Source: Irpex lacteus (Eukaryota; Basidiomycota; Agaricomycetes; Polyporales; Irpicaceae). From it: a stretch of 64,000 bases of DNA. Under the pieces are notes generated by a model. The model saw only the letters and a list, made by a program, of their open reading frames with translations. It ran no database searches and was not told the DNA's origin. Position 1 is the first letter of the stretch. The number at the start of each line of letters is the position of its first letter. A program made the position numbers and the translations under genes. Positions 13,068 through 25,662 of this stretch are shown here, piece after piece. The stretch is taken from assembly GCA_001986395.2 (NCBI GenBank), contig MQVO02000034.1, positions 160,026-224,025 of the forward strand, read 5' to 3'.

Positions 13068-14699
13068 ATGGCAGCCTCGTCGTATTCAGGTCTTGTCAGC
13101 TTCCCCGAGTTCGTGTCCTACCTGAAGCTTCAGTAAGTGATATTCGTTACCTGCTACTACTATGCATGAATGTCATGTTTCTTGCTCCTTTAGGCACACG
13201 GCGAACTACTTTAGAATAGCAGCTATCGGTGAGCACGTCTTTTACGCTTGCTTATGCCGGCTAACAATGTCGACGGTTAAGCTCTGTCCGTTTACGAGTA
13301 TGCCATAACGTCTCCTCAGGAAAGAAGGCTCATGTGGCAACGAAAACTCTCGTTGGCATCCGTACTCTTTTTCGTCAATCGGTACGCCATCATCCTCGAA
13401 AATGCTCTCATGCTTGCGTCTATGGCAATATGGGCGGGACCGGATACTTCTCTCGCCAACCGTGTAAGTGGAAATCCACCCTTACATACGATTCCTGAGC
13501 TGACTCAAAATGTTTAGACGTGAGTGTATATAACGTCCCTATCGCTGTTTGTGCTGACATGAGTTCTATGTGATACAGATGTGCTGTAATGTCCAGACTG
13601 GCTATCGTCTGTGGATGTCTCATCATCCTCTCACTGACTGGTAAGTGTATCACTGCCAGCTCTTAGTACCGTTATCCGCTCTTATCGTGCATACTTGACA
13701 GTGTTTGCATCGGTTCGTACCTACGTACTCTGGAACCGAAACAAGTATATATTCGCCCTCGTCCTATTCCTTGGGCTGATCAAGCCCATCTGTGCCGTCG
13801 TACGTACTTCGACTTGTCAGAGGGTAACTACCATGCGGCTGACTAGTCGTGATCCTGCCGAATCAGTACCTCATATCGAGGATAAAACTACCTGCACAAG
13901 ATCCATACTCGACGCACAGCTGCCTATTCTACGCCAATGTGCCCTCAGTCGGTCATATGTTGGAATCTACACCTAATGCAATACTGTACGCATCTCATGC
14001 TTGCTCATCACCCGGATCTTACTCACGCTCAGGGTATATAGGAGTACTACGTTCGAGTCTGTCGTCCTGGGACTGACCTGGGCGAAGACGATCCCAGCAT
14101 TGCGTGTGCTAAGAAGCACCAAGATCGGCTTGAGGCAGAGTCTGTTCTATATCATGTCCCGTGACGGTCAGTCTATTTTACTTGGCCCGCTTTGTACCTC
14201 TGCTCATACTCCCCGGCTGTTCCCCGTAATGTCTTTGAACCTTCGACAGGAACGTCCCAGTTTGTGTGAGTGTTGACTTACATTCTCACTGTCATCGCCA
14301 TCTAATCCAGTCAATCTCAGCGTGCTCCTCGCGGTGAACATAGTGAGCATACTGTCCTACGTATGGCAGGTACGTGGTCCTTCCGTCCTACTGAATATTG
14401 CATGTCCAAAGCTTATTCAACACGCCATCATCAGCCTCTTTACTTCCCGTTAATCCTGAGCGACACGTAAGTTGGAGTCCTCCTACTGTACTACCTTCTG
14501 CGTATTTGTTGTGCCTAACTCAACTCCAGGATCGTCTCCATCGCCATCTCAAGATTCATCCTCAACCTACGAAGGTACTCTCGGGAACTGCCAGATTCCA
14601 TCTCCGACGCGCGTCGTGGTGCCTTCTCTGTTTCGGATATGTCTGTGGTGCGGTTCGGGAACGCGGAGAGAGATTCGCTCTCACTCTCACCAGCATAGG
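13068..14699 (+). CDS. DUF6533 family membrane protein, copy A
   Basis: Fungal multi-pass membrane protein of unknown function; DUF6533 proteins are a large basidiomycete family with about seven predicted helices. ATG at 13068. Exon 1 ends at 13132 (CA before GTAAGT), exon 2 is 13194-13228 (HTANYFRIAAI), and exon 3 from 13282 has the family core VYEYAITSPQERRLMW followed by VLFFVNRYAIILENALM. Later exons carry hydrophobic stretches (RLAIVCGCLIILSLT; VFASVRTYVLWNRNKYIF; FALVLFLGLIKPICAV). The last exon (from about 14529) encodes RIVSIAISRFILNLRRYS and a hydrophilic tail, ending at TAG 14699. The other copies share the SRFILDLR-type C-terminus. Copy A is the most diverged and faces copy B tail to tail, 226 bp apart. 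Middle exons are approximate. Confidence 0.78.
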
Positions 14700-14925
14700 G
14701 TGCTCTCACCGAGCGCAGAGTGTTCTTTGTCATTAAGAGATGGTAGTATAAATTGCACAGGACATAATTACGTTTCGAGATGAATTATACAGCACGAATA
14801 GGACAGATATTTTCCGTCATACGTGTCAGTAACGCTTGGATACAATAAACATATCGGAGAGCTAGCTGCGTCTGCGGCTCCTTCGCTTGATGATAATCGA
14901 ACACCACGAAAATGATGGCAACCCG

Positions 14926-16672
14926 TCATGCGGTAAGAGCAGCTGAGCCACATGAATCCTCAGACCTTTGAGCTTCTGCAAAGCAGATGTTCGAAACCCC
15001 GGACACACGACGGAGCAGGCCGTCGTCGTCGACTTTCTGCGCCACGTTGGGGTCTTCTCTAAGATCGAGAATGAACCTCGAGAGCAGGATGGATGCGAGT
15101 CTAAGGGTGAGAGATGAGAGAGGATGAGTTCTGACTCTGGCGTATGGTGTGGCAGAGTTTAAGAAGGCTCGAATTAATGACACACATTATAACAAAAACT
15201 TCGGTATCACCGGCTGTCTGTAGATTGAAGAGTGATCAGTCAGTCAGACTTGTGTACGATGGCTTATCGCAAGCCACTTACGGGCGAGACCGATCCGAGT
15301 AAATTGAGCACGGTCGTGACTAAAACCACTCTGCAAGACCCTTTCAGTCCGGTCGTACGTCGTGAGCCATGCTAGAAGTTCTCACGTGAATTGGAGTGTA
15401 CCTGAAATAGTAGCAGATAGCTTAGCGTAGTTGGTAATGACTATGCGGGCACGGTGAGACAGGACTAGACTTGCCGTTGTATAGAATACAGTGCGAGATG
15501 AGGGATCCGGTGCTGAGGCTGTGATGCCTTAGTCGACGCACGACGGGGATAGTCTTCGCCCAAGTCAACGACAAGGTAATACATTCGAAGAGAATGATGC
15601 TGCACCGCCCGACTGTATCTGTTTCTTCCCAGGTTAGCATAGTCGTACTTGGGGAATAACATGGTTGAGCTGCGACCTACAGCTGTCAATAGTATCTGTC
15701 GTCAGTTGACAGTGCTTCTTATGATAATCACCGTAAGTGATATTACGCACAAATTGTTATAGGATTCAATTGCCGAGTGACTTCCGTCTGTGGGAAAGTA
15801 GTTCTCCTTGTAGCAGCCGGTGGCTCCACTACCAACGTGCGACGTATATGTGCTGACTACATCGCTGTACTATGAGACCTTGGATCAGGTAGATCACGCA
15901 GTTTCCGAACGTATACCACTCACGATAGCCCCGATCGGGAATATTAGTCCAGGTACGAGTACGCATGCAAACACTATTCGATTCTTGTCCCATATTGCGT
16001 ATGTTCGAAGTGCCGCAAAAACTGGTGACAAGTAATATTAGAAACGTACGTCAGCGTCAACTTAGGAGGAGGTAAGGATGGTGGCACATACAAGCAAACA
16101 TAAGGTACATGATATCTTCAGAGATGTCACCGATCCTGCTGGTGATATTGCAGCTACAAATGACATCCTTGCATGTCAGTGAACGACAGGATCTACGGAC
16201 GACGTGTCCCGGAACACTCACATCTACAAAGATCGTCAGTAAATGCCCGTTCTGAATCATCCCCGCATTCCTACGCGATTACTCACATTATTCGCAGTGC
16301 GAGAGTCAACATTGCCCCACGCAGCCAACTGTACCAGGCCGGAAGCAGCATAGCACAGACATGCATAACGGTTGATTATGAATAGGAGCATCACGGGAGA
16401 TATTCTCCGTCGCCACACGCGTGTGATCTCCAATTCAAACGTCGCGACATGCTCAAATATGCAAAGGACTGGAATGACGTTGGTATGGTGGGTCAGTTCT
16501 GAGTACAACATGGAAATCGCCGTGGTGTAGTACGCACCGAATGCGGATATTTGGAAGCAGTTGGCGATGTGACTAGGTGATGCAAGTTAGAGCAGAGTCA
16601 TTGCTACATCATGATATGAGCTTACTCGACCCCCCATACATCCATAAACCCTCCGACGCTCGAGGTCACCAT
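14926..16672 (-). CDS. DUF6533 family membrane protein, copy B
   Basis: Same family as copy A, on the minus strand. ATG at 16672 begins MVTSSVGGFMDVWGVE, with a GTAAGC donor. The next exon encodes HIANCFQISAF, followed by the core CIFEHVATFELEITRVWRRR and LLFIINRYACLCYAASGL. The exon at 15640-15470 gives IILFECITLSLTWAKTI and HCILYNGK. The last exon (15130-14926) encodes RLASILLSRFILDLRED and a polar tail ending SCGSAALTA. Family members show a longer N-terminus beginning ATGTCATC; here that codon reads ATA, so initiation has moved to the downstream ATG. Exon boundaries inside are approximate. The function is unknown; these are likely plasma- or endomembrane proteins. Confidence 0.78.
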
Positions 16673-17937
16673 TGTTGTTGTTGCGGATGATATCTAAGAC
16701 CTTCCGGGACTGGAATGTAAGGGACCAGTGAGACAACTTTCAACCACATATATATGTACACGTACACGTACCTTCTCCCGGGTCTCACAGCCTCCGCGGG
16801 TTTACATTAGACAGCGATGGCGACATGCGACGTCTAGTACGTATACGTACGCCATCAACAATATCCAAAGGTTCTTCAAGTTCAGGGCGCTCATGATGAC
16901 GTACACCATGATACGACGAACAAGTTAGCAAGGCACCCTCTCCCCAAACATGGCCCTCATCTAACATAACATACTGGACCTCGCAGCCGTCCCAATGGCA
17001 ATTGGGAGTCGGATTCTTACTCTCCGGTTCAATTTGCGTTGAACTCGGAGCGCGTACCTGCCAGTGGGAGATGCGGTGTATTGCAATATTGACGCAGTGA
17101 CCGTGGCATGCCCCATGTGCGTGAAGATGCACAGCACATAAGTATGGCGAGCGAATTGACTGACGTCGAGCTTGAGAAATATAGTGAGAGACTGCCAGCC
17201 AAGAATTCATCATGCGAGTTAAATTCCTGAGAAGAGGGGCGGTCGAGGGCCAACTTATTGGCAGAGGCGGTAATATATGTTTGCGAGGCGACCCATGACG
17301 GTGCACACGAGCCTGTGAACCGACTTGGATGAAATCAACTTGAAGGAGAGACCGCCGGTCGTTTAGTAGCCGTAACTGAGAAAAAGGATCAGTATATCGG
17401 TAGACGAACTCTCCGATACAACATACGTAGATGCATAACGGGGCATACGTACCGTGAAAGTATGTGATCTTTTCTCCATTCCTGACACCCCTTCTAACCC
17501 GATCGGAGTGATAGTCGCACACGGGTCTTTGTATCCGGATTTGGTGAGGTAGGCGTTCGCTTGGACTTGGGGGTGTAGAACCGCGTCAGAGCTTCGATGA
17601 AGAGACTGGAGAGAAGGGAATCGACGTACGGCGTCAGAATCTGTGCCAGTGGGAGGAGGCCTCTGAATCTCTTGTTCTCCGAGGTAGGGTGTCAGAGGCA
17701 AGTATGATGAAGTAAATAACAGTATTCAGGCGAGGAGATATCCGGCAAGCTGTAACGCTCGCTGGCGTTGTGCGGGCGGTTTTCGGTTTACCAAGGGGTA
17801 GCGAGGATATTTTTTATACGACACGTATCACTGGCATACGCACGCTTCACACGATGAATATATCGGAGAACTACCTGCCTTCGCTGTTCCTCGTCAGACT
17901 ATCGACAGCCGACAACTGTGCAACTACAACATCGACG
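16673..17937. other. Spacer holding a copy of the DUF6533 3'-flank module (minus orientation)
   Basis: About 17930 down to 17330 (read on the minus strand) is homologous over roughly 600 bp to the 3' flanks of the DUF6533 fragment (24460-25010) and of copy E (27447-27770). Shared landmarks include GACGGCTGACGTCGATGTT directly after the stop codon, a TCTGACGCGGTTCTACA block, AAATCCGGATACAAAG, and a CATGCATC or TATGCATC end. One frame (17701 to 17363) codes SGYKDPCATITPIGLEGV, but it is not kept in the other copies, so I treat the module as duplicated non-coding flank or a dead exon. The rest of the spacer shows nothing recognisable. Confidence 0.5.
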
Positions 17938-19604
17938 TCAGCCGTCACGGGTCGTAGAGTCTTCCCCATCACCAGGGTCTTGAGCATCCACAAAGGCGAT
18001 ATTGGAAAATTCCGGTACCCGAATGAGGAGACTGTCATCACCCTGCTCCTCCCCGCCCTGCCTGAGATCGAAGATGAACCTCGAGATGAGGATTGACGTG
18101 AGTCTATCAAGGGGTGGTGAGATACGATACTCAGCTTGGGACACTGGCAGAGGAGGTTGACGGAGACCTACACTATGGTAAGTATGCCAATACCGCCGGC
18201 GACATACCGTGTTATTAAGGACTATAGAGCTATAATAAGATACGTACGAGCGACTGAGACTGCACCCCAAGTAAACCCGATGCGATGGTGATCAATATCG
18301 CTCTAAAATTTGCTCAGCCTGCGTGTATGTGGAGTCATACCGTGATCTCTCACGTGAAATGGAGTGTACCTGAAGAGACATATGAGTGAGTTGTGATAGG
18401 CAAATGTTGCGATACAGCGGACTTGCCGTTATATAGAAGACAACGCGATAGGAGGAAGGCGTTGGCGGAGTTATGACGCCTTAGGTGGCGAACGAGTGGG
18501 ATGGTCTTCGCCCATGTTAATGACACTGTGATGCATTCGAACAGGATAGTCGCACAGGACCCCACTAAATCTGTAATGTTTCGAGTTGCCATCGTACGGT
18601 GAAGCCAATATTGATATAATAATCTATTACCTACAGCTGCGGCTTCTGTGCGTATGATACATAGTAAGTATGCTGATTATTGCATAAAAAGTTGTATTGA
18701 GACTCACAGAATGTTATACGTCCCAATTCTTGCGGCTTCGTGCGCGGAAAGCTTGATACCCACATAGCATCCCGTGTAGGCCCCGTATACACTCATCACG
18801 GAAAGATACTGCCGGACGTTCAACGAACGTAACGTACGTTGTCTTGAATATCTAATACTCACCGTAGACCCAATCGGATAGAGCGACCCCGACAAAAGAA
18901 CGCATACAAACACTTTCCGATTGCTGTCCCATACCGCATATGTCCGTAGAGCGGCAAATACTGATAGAAAGTAGTATTGTGCGTCGTAAGCATCGACTCC
19001 GAGATGAGAAGGTAAGTGGTGCGACATACGTGCGAAACCGAAGTACATGATAACCCCGCATATATCTTTGACTCTCCTTGAAACGCTGCAACTAAGTCCT
19101 ACATTAGCTTATAGCATCGGCGAGAACAACGTTTGCACTCAACACCTAAGCGACTCAGCTTACCGCATACTTCATAACCCAGTTACTCACTTTGTCTGCC
19201 GTGTTAGCATTAACATCACCCCAAGCGACCAAGTCGACAAGGCTGAACGCTGTATAGCACAGACACACGTATCGATTAATCACGAATACGAGCGTCACGA
19301 GAGCCACTCTTCCTCTCCGTTTCCATATGCGCTCGATCTCCATATTGAACGTCAGGAAATGCTCATACACGCAGAATTCAGCGCGGGTTCTACAAAGTAA
19401 TTTGAAGAAAATCAGAGAACGTACCGAATATGGATATTTGGAAGCAGTTGAATACGTGACTGGATGGGGCCTGTTAGAAGTGACGGTTTGCCACTATGTG
19501 GTACAGTCAGTTTCAGTTGCAACTCACATGACTCCCCATACAGTCATGAATCCTCCAATCGCCGACTCTGAGAGTATGGTCGTCGTCGTCGCGTTTGATG
19601 ACAT
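17938..19604 (-). CDS. DUF6533 family membrane protein, copy D
   Basis: Minus-strand paralogue. ATG at 19604 gives MSSNATTTTILSESAIGGF then MTVWGVM before a GTGAGT donor. The core exon encodes YEHFLTFNMEIERIWKRRGR and LVFVINRYVCLCYTAFSL (19370-19180). A segment near 18960-18880 encodes VFAALRTYAVWDSNRKVF. The exon at 18592-18410 encodes ATILFECITVSLTWAKTI and SRCLLYNGK. The last exon (about 18110-17938) encodes RLTSILISRFIFDLRQ and an acidic tail ending GEDSTTRDG. The stop is followed directly by the duplicated 3'-flank module, so the unit of duplication was gene plus flank. Topology is inferred from hydrophobic exons; the function is unknown. Confidence 0.78.
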
Positions 19605-22600
19605 CTAAGGGTGTGAGGGTGTGACGGTGCACGGCCACTGATAGGATTTGAAGATGAGTATGGTCGAACACAAGGGATGGATGGGTGGACTGACGTTTTA
19701 TAACACTGAACCGCTAGTTTAGATTCCACCGGAATTCTGAGTGCGATGGTAGAGCGACACCACAGTAAATCATTGTTTCATTTGATTGTGATCGTAGAAT
19801 GTCTCGTCCTGGCGCTCATCTCGTCAGGCACCAACGACGTAGCCACGGAGCATGAGCCTGATGGGACCGCTGATCCCATCGCTAAGTTGAGTTCTGAGTA
19901 CTGAGTCCTTAATGCATCGCGGGTCTACCGAGGACGGAATACGAGCATGATTTCAGTCCGGACAAGTGGGTGCGAGTGTGGTTGAGCATGTACGTACCAC
20001 ATATAGTGCTGGCAAACATTGACGAACTACATCATATGCATCCAGTGAAAATTCAGAGTCTATGGCTGTAGACTCGAACAGTCTCGCTGTGGCATACTTA
20101 TTGTCTTTGACGGTGGCGTGGTGCTCAGTAGCTTGCGTCGTGGTGCTTGACAGTTCGCGTGAAACACAAACCGAAGACGGATTGCGCCACCGCTGGATGG
20201 ATGACACGGAAAGTACCCACATTGAATAGATGCCCGAAACCTAATCCGCTCACATACTAGTAAGGTGTTGATTGGCAAGTAGCAGCTCTGAACGCTTTAT
20301 CAGGGTTCCGTCAACAGAGAGGAAGAGCTCGAAGCTATATCAGAAAATGAGATGCGTACGCTTTCTTCAGGTCCGCCGGATATCATCGGATGATATTTGC
20401 GGTACTGACCTGTCTTGTACAGCGGTGATTGATGATTAACGTACGCCACGAAAGTGTTGCGACAAGAAACTTGAAGAGATATAGGAGCATGAGGACTCGG
20501 AAGATGACTCGCGGTGGGTAATCGGAGGGAGGGGCAGTCCGTAATGCAGAGAACAGAGAGAGGCAAGGTACGTGCCAGTATCACATCAATCACTCAGGCT
20601 CCATAGCACATAAAGCACCCGCGTAACGACAAGTTGTGTTGGCGCATGGTCGTGAAGGATGTAATGTTGTACGGTGGATTGCACACAGAACGAGGACATA
20701 TGAGTCTTCACGCGCACGTAAGGTAGGCAACGCGAGGGCGATTGAGTACAGTTGCATGGGAGGTTACGCTGAGGAGAGATGGAGGTTGGGGCAGGTAGAG
20801 CGAGGTCGTTGAGACGTCTGGGCGAGTATGGTAGGCGAGGCAGTCCTAGTCGGAAGGCTGACTCTGGCAAGTGTGCGTATGCCTGCAGTGCAAGTCGTTG
20901 GTAACGCCTATGGTGATAGGGAAAGGTTTTACAGCATCGACGGGCCAAGTGAGCGAGAGGATCTTGCTACTGTGACAAGGGGAGAGGTCGATGAAATGGG
21001 AACTAGCTAACGAGCTGCTTGCGTACGTAGAGATTCCCTGTTACGAATTGTATGAATTCCTCGTCGTTAACCACGCACTTGCACGTCACGGTGCTAGAAA
21101 TAGAGGTCGGGGCAGGTAGAGCGAGGTCGTTGGGCCATCTGAGCGAGTATGCGAGGGAGTCGGGGCCGGATTATTGAAGGTAACAGGTGCGTAAGCCTGC
21201 CGCGCAAGTCGTTGGCAACGTCTATGGTTACAGGGGAAGCCCGTGGTCGAGTAGCTACGTATACGGAGCGTCAACGGACTGAGCGAGCGAGAGGACCTTT
21301 CTACTGTAACAAGGGAAGAAGTCAATGAGATGGGAACTGGCAAACGAGCCACATGCGTACCTAGAACTTCCCTACCACGGACCGTATGCACCCCTCGTCT
21401 TCGCTCTCCAGTGCTCCTCGCGCCAGCACATCACACTGACAGTTTGGCGAGTACGGGCTATGAACGTGACACCTACGAGCTCGAACGACATCGTCAGTCA
21501 CAGCCTGATTATACGCGTACTGCGAGGAGAGTCTCAGCCCACAGTCTCAGAAGCGACGAAGGAGGCCTGGGGAAGCACGGTCGAGGCGATATGGGCTGGG
21601 AGCAGGTGGACGGTGCGGTGTGACAGCGCAGAGGAGTCGCGATGCAATTAATCGTCGAAGATGTTGGCGAGAGGGGAGAGGTAGGAGAGGCGGGCCGGCT
21701 CGAGGGACGTTGACGCGTGACGTCAGTGTCATGTGTCCTCTCATGGTAGGTGCGTCGATGCGAGTTGCAGGTGACCCGTCTCTGTCTGTTGTCTCGTTGT
21801 CGACTTTCGATTCCAGCTTCAAGAACCCACCTCTTCTGACCGTTCGCTCATTCTGCTAAAATCGTCACACGCTGCTCTACCTCTGCTAGTTTTTAATGCG
21901 TCTCTCTCCGGCCATCCACGTACCTAGGCACACAACACATATCCAGCCACTGACGAGCTCTTCAATCGACCGTGAACGGCGACTATGACGACCACTTAAC
22001 GAACATACGGATATACCTATGTTCGTTTGTGTGTCGTCGTGATCGTTGTTGGTGCTTGACGTGCTCGATGTTCTCATGTATGTGAGAGGACGATTTGCGA
22101 GAGGATGGGTTCAATGGGATGGAGGGTTGGAGCTCTGGTTTGGAGTGGCGAGGTACGTTTATTTATCGTCTGCTCTCTCACCCTCTCGTACCTTGGCTGA
22201 TTACCAGAACAGCCAAACCACTTTAGGATAGCATCAAGCCACTACCGACTCGAACGTGCTCTCCCCCCACAATCTCACGCTCAGCACTCACCCACGACCT
22301 TACTAACCCTCCTCAAACCATCTCGTCCCCTTCAACGCACCCCTGCATGCCCAAATCACCCACAACATCCACAGTCATCCGTACCGACAGATCGAACGCT
22401 GCACGTCGTCGTCGTCACTGGTCAACTGCATACCACTAGACGGATGAGAGTCAAGGACACGAAAGGATGTACCAGCGAGCATGTCTCATACAGTGGCGAG
22501 GTACGCTGTCTCATCCCGTTCTTCTCGTCATTTCCTCATTGAAGTCATGCATCCAGTGCAGATACAGCGACGAATATCACAAAATTATCGCGAGGGATGG

Positions 22601-24185
22601 TGCGCAGGTAGTCTATGGTACGTAGATCTTGCCGTTAATCTTGTCGACCTGCTTTCTGTTCCAAGGAGCTCATATATGCCCTCAGAACGTCCGGAGTTAG
22701 CTATTACCTCGATTGACTCTATCTCTCTCCGACGCCTATAGCTACGTTCGTTATAACCAAAGCAACTTCTCAGTGTTGGTGCGTACGTATTCTCTCATAT
22801 CCTCTTTGAGGCTCACGCATCTACTAATATGATAAATACTGACCAACCACGGCTTCTCGCGAATGAAGCCAGGCGAACGGCCCCCGAGTACGTGTTTCGA
22901 TCGATACCTTGCACGATTAGCGGTTCACTCACCCGCCATGGACACTAGCATACGCGGGTGTACGCTTGACGTACAAGGATGTATGCGACCCAGGCGGTGT
23001 CCTTTGCCGATAACTTGAAAGTACGTCCACCTACTCTCATCCGCCGCCATACCTTCCCTACCAGCCGGTGCTTTTAGTGTTAAAGTTAGCCACTTTAACA
23101 GCAGGTAGTCTCTCCTCAATCATCCACAACCTCGGTCATTATGCTTCTCTTCGGATCAACGCACCCAGCCTGAGCCCCAGATCGATTTTACAGCGTCCGT
23201 GCTTAGGCTTAGTGGTCGAACGCTCCACTGACGGATCTACCTCACTCTACCACGCGCACGCACGAGTGGCATAGCGCCATCGTACCGCAGTTCCTCAATC
23301 AACAGTACCGTGACTTCGTGGGCTGGGTAGGAGGCTGGGAGGTATATAATGAGGACTAAGCAGGAAGGAGAAACATGCGCGGGGAGAGGGAATGACGGCC
23401 TCTGGTCTCTGGTATCTGGTATCTTGGCGGTGCGTGTACCTGTGAGTGAGTACGAAGCTCATCAACTTGAATATTCGTGCTCTTCCGCTTCTCAACGATC
23501 ATCTTCCCTACGAAGTTCAAGTCGCCCCCAAGCTCGCTCGTCTTGCCGGGCCACTCGGTAATGGCTCCCGCGACAGACGTAGGGTGGGTGGTGCGTTTTA
23601 CCTTCAAAGATCGAGTCGCAATGAGACACAGGGAGGGTGGACTTCACGTCATGAGATCGGGTAAGTCTCACAATCAGCTTTATGATGTCAATACTGACTA
23701 TCCAGCGTTTCATGTGTCATAGACGACGAGCTTGATAATATTAACGACTATGCTACTGCTAGTAGTAGGCTCACATATGATCGGACCGACTACGATAACT
23801 CGGACGACAGAGCTTGTGAGCGTTTTTGTGTTTCGTCGTCGTGTGCGAGTTCTCTTTGTCGTCGTTAGGGCTTGACTATATGGCAGCGTGGATAGGTGGA
23901 TGGGTTCAAGTCCCGGGAGGAGGACTCGGATGAAACGGGTGCCGGTGATTCTGGAATACATCGCGAGGTGCGTTGTCCCATCCCGTTCCCCTCGTCATGC
24001 CCATTGATGCCATCTAGTTTAGATCAACTTACCACGAGCGAGGTTACGGAGGCAGTGTGTATATCCTGCCATTTTCAACGTGCTTACTTTCCTCACGAGC
24101 CCACACAGTCTGGAGTTAGGTAATTCTTATCACAGCCACGTTCACCAGTATGTATTCCAGCGAGTCATCAGGAATCTGAATCTTG
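19605..24185. other. Decayed spacer with gene-family remnants
   Basis: About 4.6 kb with no gene I can support. 20786-21405 holds two diverged copies of a ~320-bp direct repeat. At 22119-22153 a stretch resembles the first DUF6533 exon (GGL then LWFGVAR before a GTACGT donor), and at about 22206-22235 one resembles the second exon (the HTANYFRIAAI region) with an extra base that shifts the frame. Around 22490 and 23965 two short CGAGGTRCGYTGTC...CCCGTTC segments resemble each other, again as if from duplicated donors. No membrane-core exon (EITRVW/NRYACL) survives here. Confidence 0.4.
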
Positions 24186-24458
24186 ACGTTACGACCTATA
24201 GACGGCCTTTTTGTCACAACGTGAGTAGTTTTTTGAGCTCCGAGTCTCACATGCCAGTGCGACACTCATTGACAGTGTGTCCCATATTCCCTCCTAGACT
24301 CGCTCTGGTTTATACTGGATCCCAGCTAAGGTGGGGCGGAGCAAGATGATGGCAGCGTCCTCACCCGGGCGCCGGGCCCGGAGGTTTACAATTTCGACCT
24401 TGCGGGTGCCCAGGACCCTGGCGATGTAGAAGACTCTACCATCTACCATCATTGACGG
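24186..24458 (+). pseudogene. DUF6533 C-terminal fragment
   Basis: Matches the last two exons of copy E. The penultimate exon (ACGGCC...GTCACAAC, 24198-24221) has lost about 14 internal bases. The last exon begins after an AG near 24297 with RLALVYTGSQLRW in place of RFASILVSRFILDLRQ. A frameshift and an in-frame TAA (CAGCTAAGG) break it. The tail (24346-24458) still reads DDGSVLTRAP, then FDLAGAQDPGDVEDSTI, recognisably the copy D tail. The same 3'-flank module follows. Confidence 0.6.
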
Positions 24459-25662
24459 CTGACGTCGATGTTCTCGTCGCGCCTCTCAGGCTGTTGGGTG
24501 TCGATAGTCTGGCGAAGGCGGACAGTTCTCGAATATACCCGTCACGTTCAGCGTGCATATGATGTGTGTGGTATGAGAGATCTCCTCGCTTCTCGTGGTC
24601 GTGTTATTCGTTGGTAAATCGATAACGACCCGGACAACGCCGGCGAGCGTTGTAGCTTGCCGGACATCTCATCGCCTGAATACTTCTGCTCAATCATAGA
24701 TGCCTCTGACAAACCACCTCGGAGAACGTTTTCTACCTATGCAGATTCCGAATCAGGGGCTCCTCCCGCTCCGAGTCGCACAGGTTCAGTCGTACGTTGA
24801 TTTCATTCTCTCCTGTCTCTCCGTCTTCTGACGCGGTTCTACATACACTCTCAGGTCCGAACAAACGTCTACCGTCCACTCACGAAATCCGGATACAAAG
24901 ACCCGTGTGCAGCCGTCACGTTAGAAGGGGTGGAAGGGATGGGGGGGGGGGGGGGGGGGAGGTGGTATGTTTTCACGACCCGGTATGCATCTATGCTGGC
25001 TCGCACGGTCCAACGCAATTAATCGTCAACGTCCATAAACGAGGGTGATGTTAGCAAGAATCAAGAGTCAAGAACAGAGGCGGCCCGGCTCGAAGGACGG
25101 AGGAGTCATGCGTTCCCTCTCAGAATGCCAAGTAAGTGCTTATACCGGCGGTCGCCGTCGGTCTACTTCCGAGTTCTCACTCAAACATCCAACAATACCT
25201 CTTCAGCCCGTTTTCTCATTGTGCTCGGGAACGGGGTGGGCAGTACGTCGGCTGACGCCTCGAGAGATGCCTTTTGAAGACAGACGGTGGCGAATAGACT
25301 CAACCGCCGGCGACGATCAAGTCACGCAGGTGATGTCCGCAGAACACGAATAGTAATCGCTTGTCTAGTCTATACGTATTATGCCTCCCGTGAGCGATGT
25401 GGCTCATCACGCAAATACAAGGACCAGCACAAGAGTCCGGTCGGGGCGCGGGGCATCCCTAATCGGGCAACGACGAGTACTTAAGCTTGACGAGAACCGC
25501 GGGTACTATCTGGGGAACGCAGCGTTGCTGTTTCCTGCGGCGTCGGCATCGCTTCGGGGCTGTGCTGAAAAGGTACTTATATATGCGTAAGGACGCTCCC
25601 TGGCTTCTGTTATACATGAACACAGTGACTCATCTGCCACAACTTCTGCACAGTGCCAGTGG
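24459..25662. other. 3'-flank module copy, poly-G run and spacer
   Basis: 24459-25010 is a copy of the module after copies D and E, interrupted by an uninterrupted run of 19 G at 24941-24959 where the D and E copies have ordinary sequence (GGAATGGAGAAAAG-like). 25010-25662 shows nothing I recognise. Confidence 0.45.

Noticed and set aside
16785..17522. 245-codon minus-strand open frame
   Set aside because: No domain-like composition; overlaps the duplicated 3'-flank module of copy D and is not kept in the other copies of the module.
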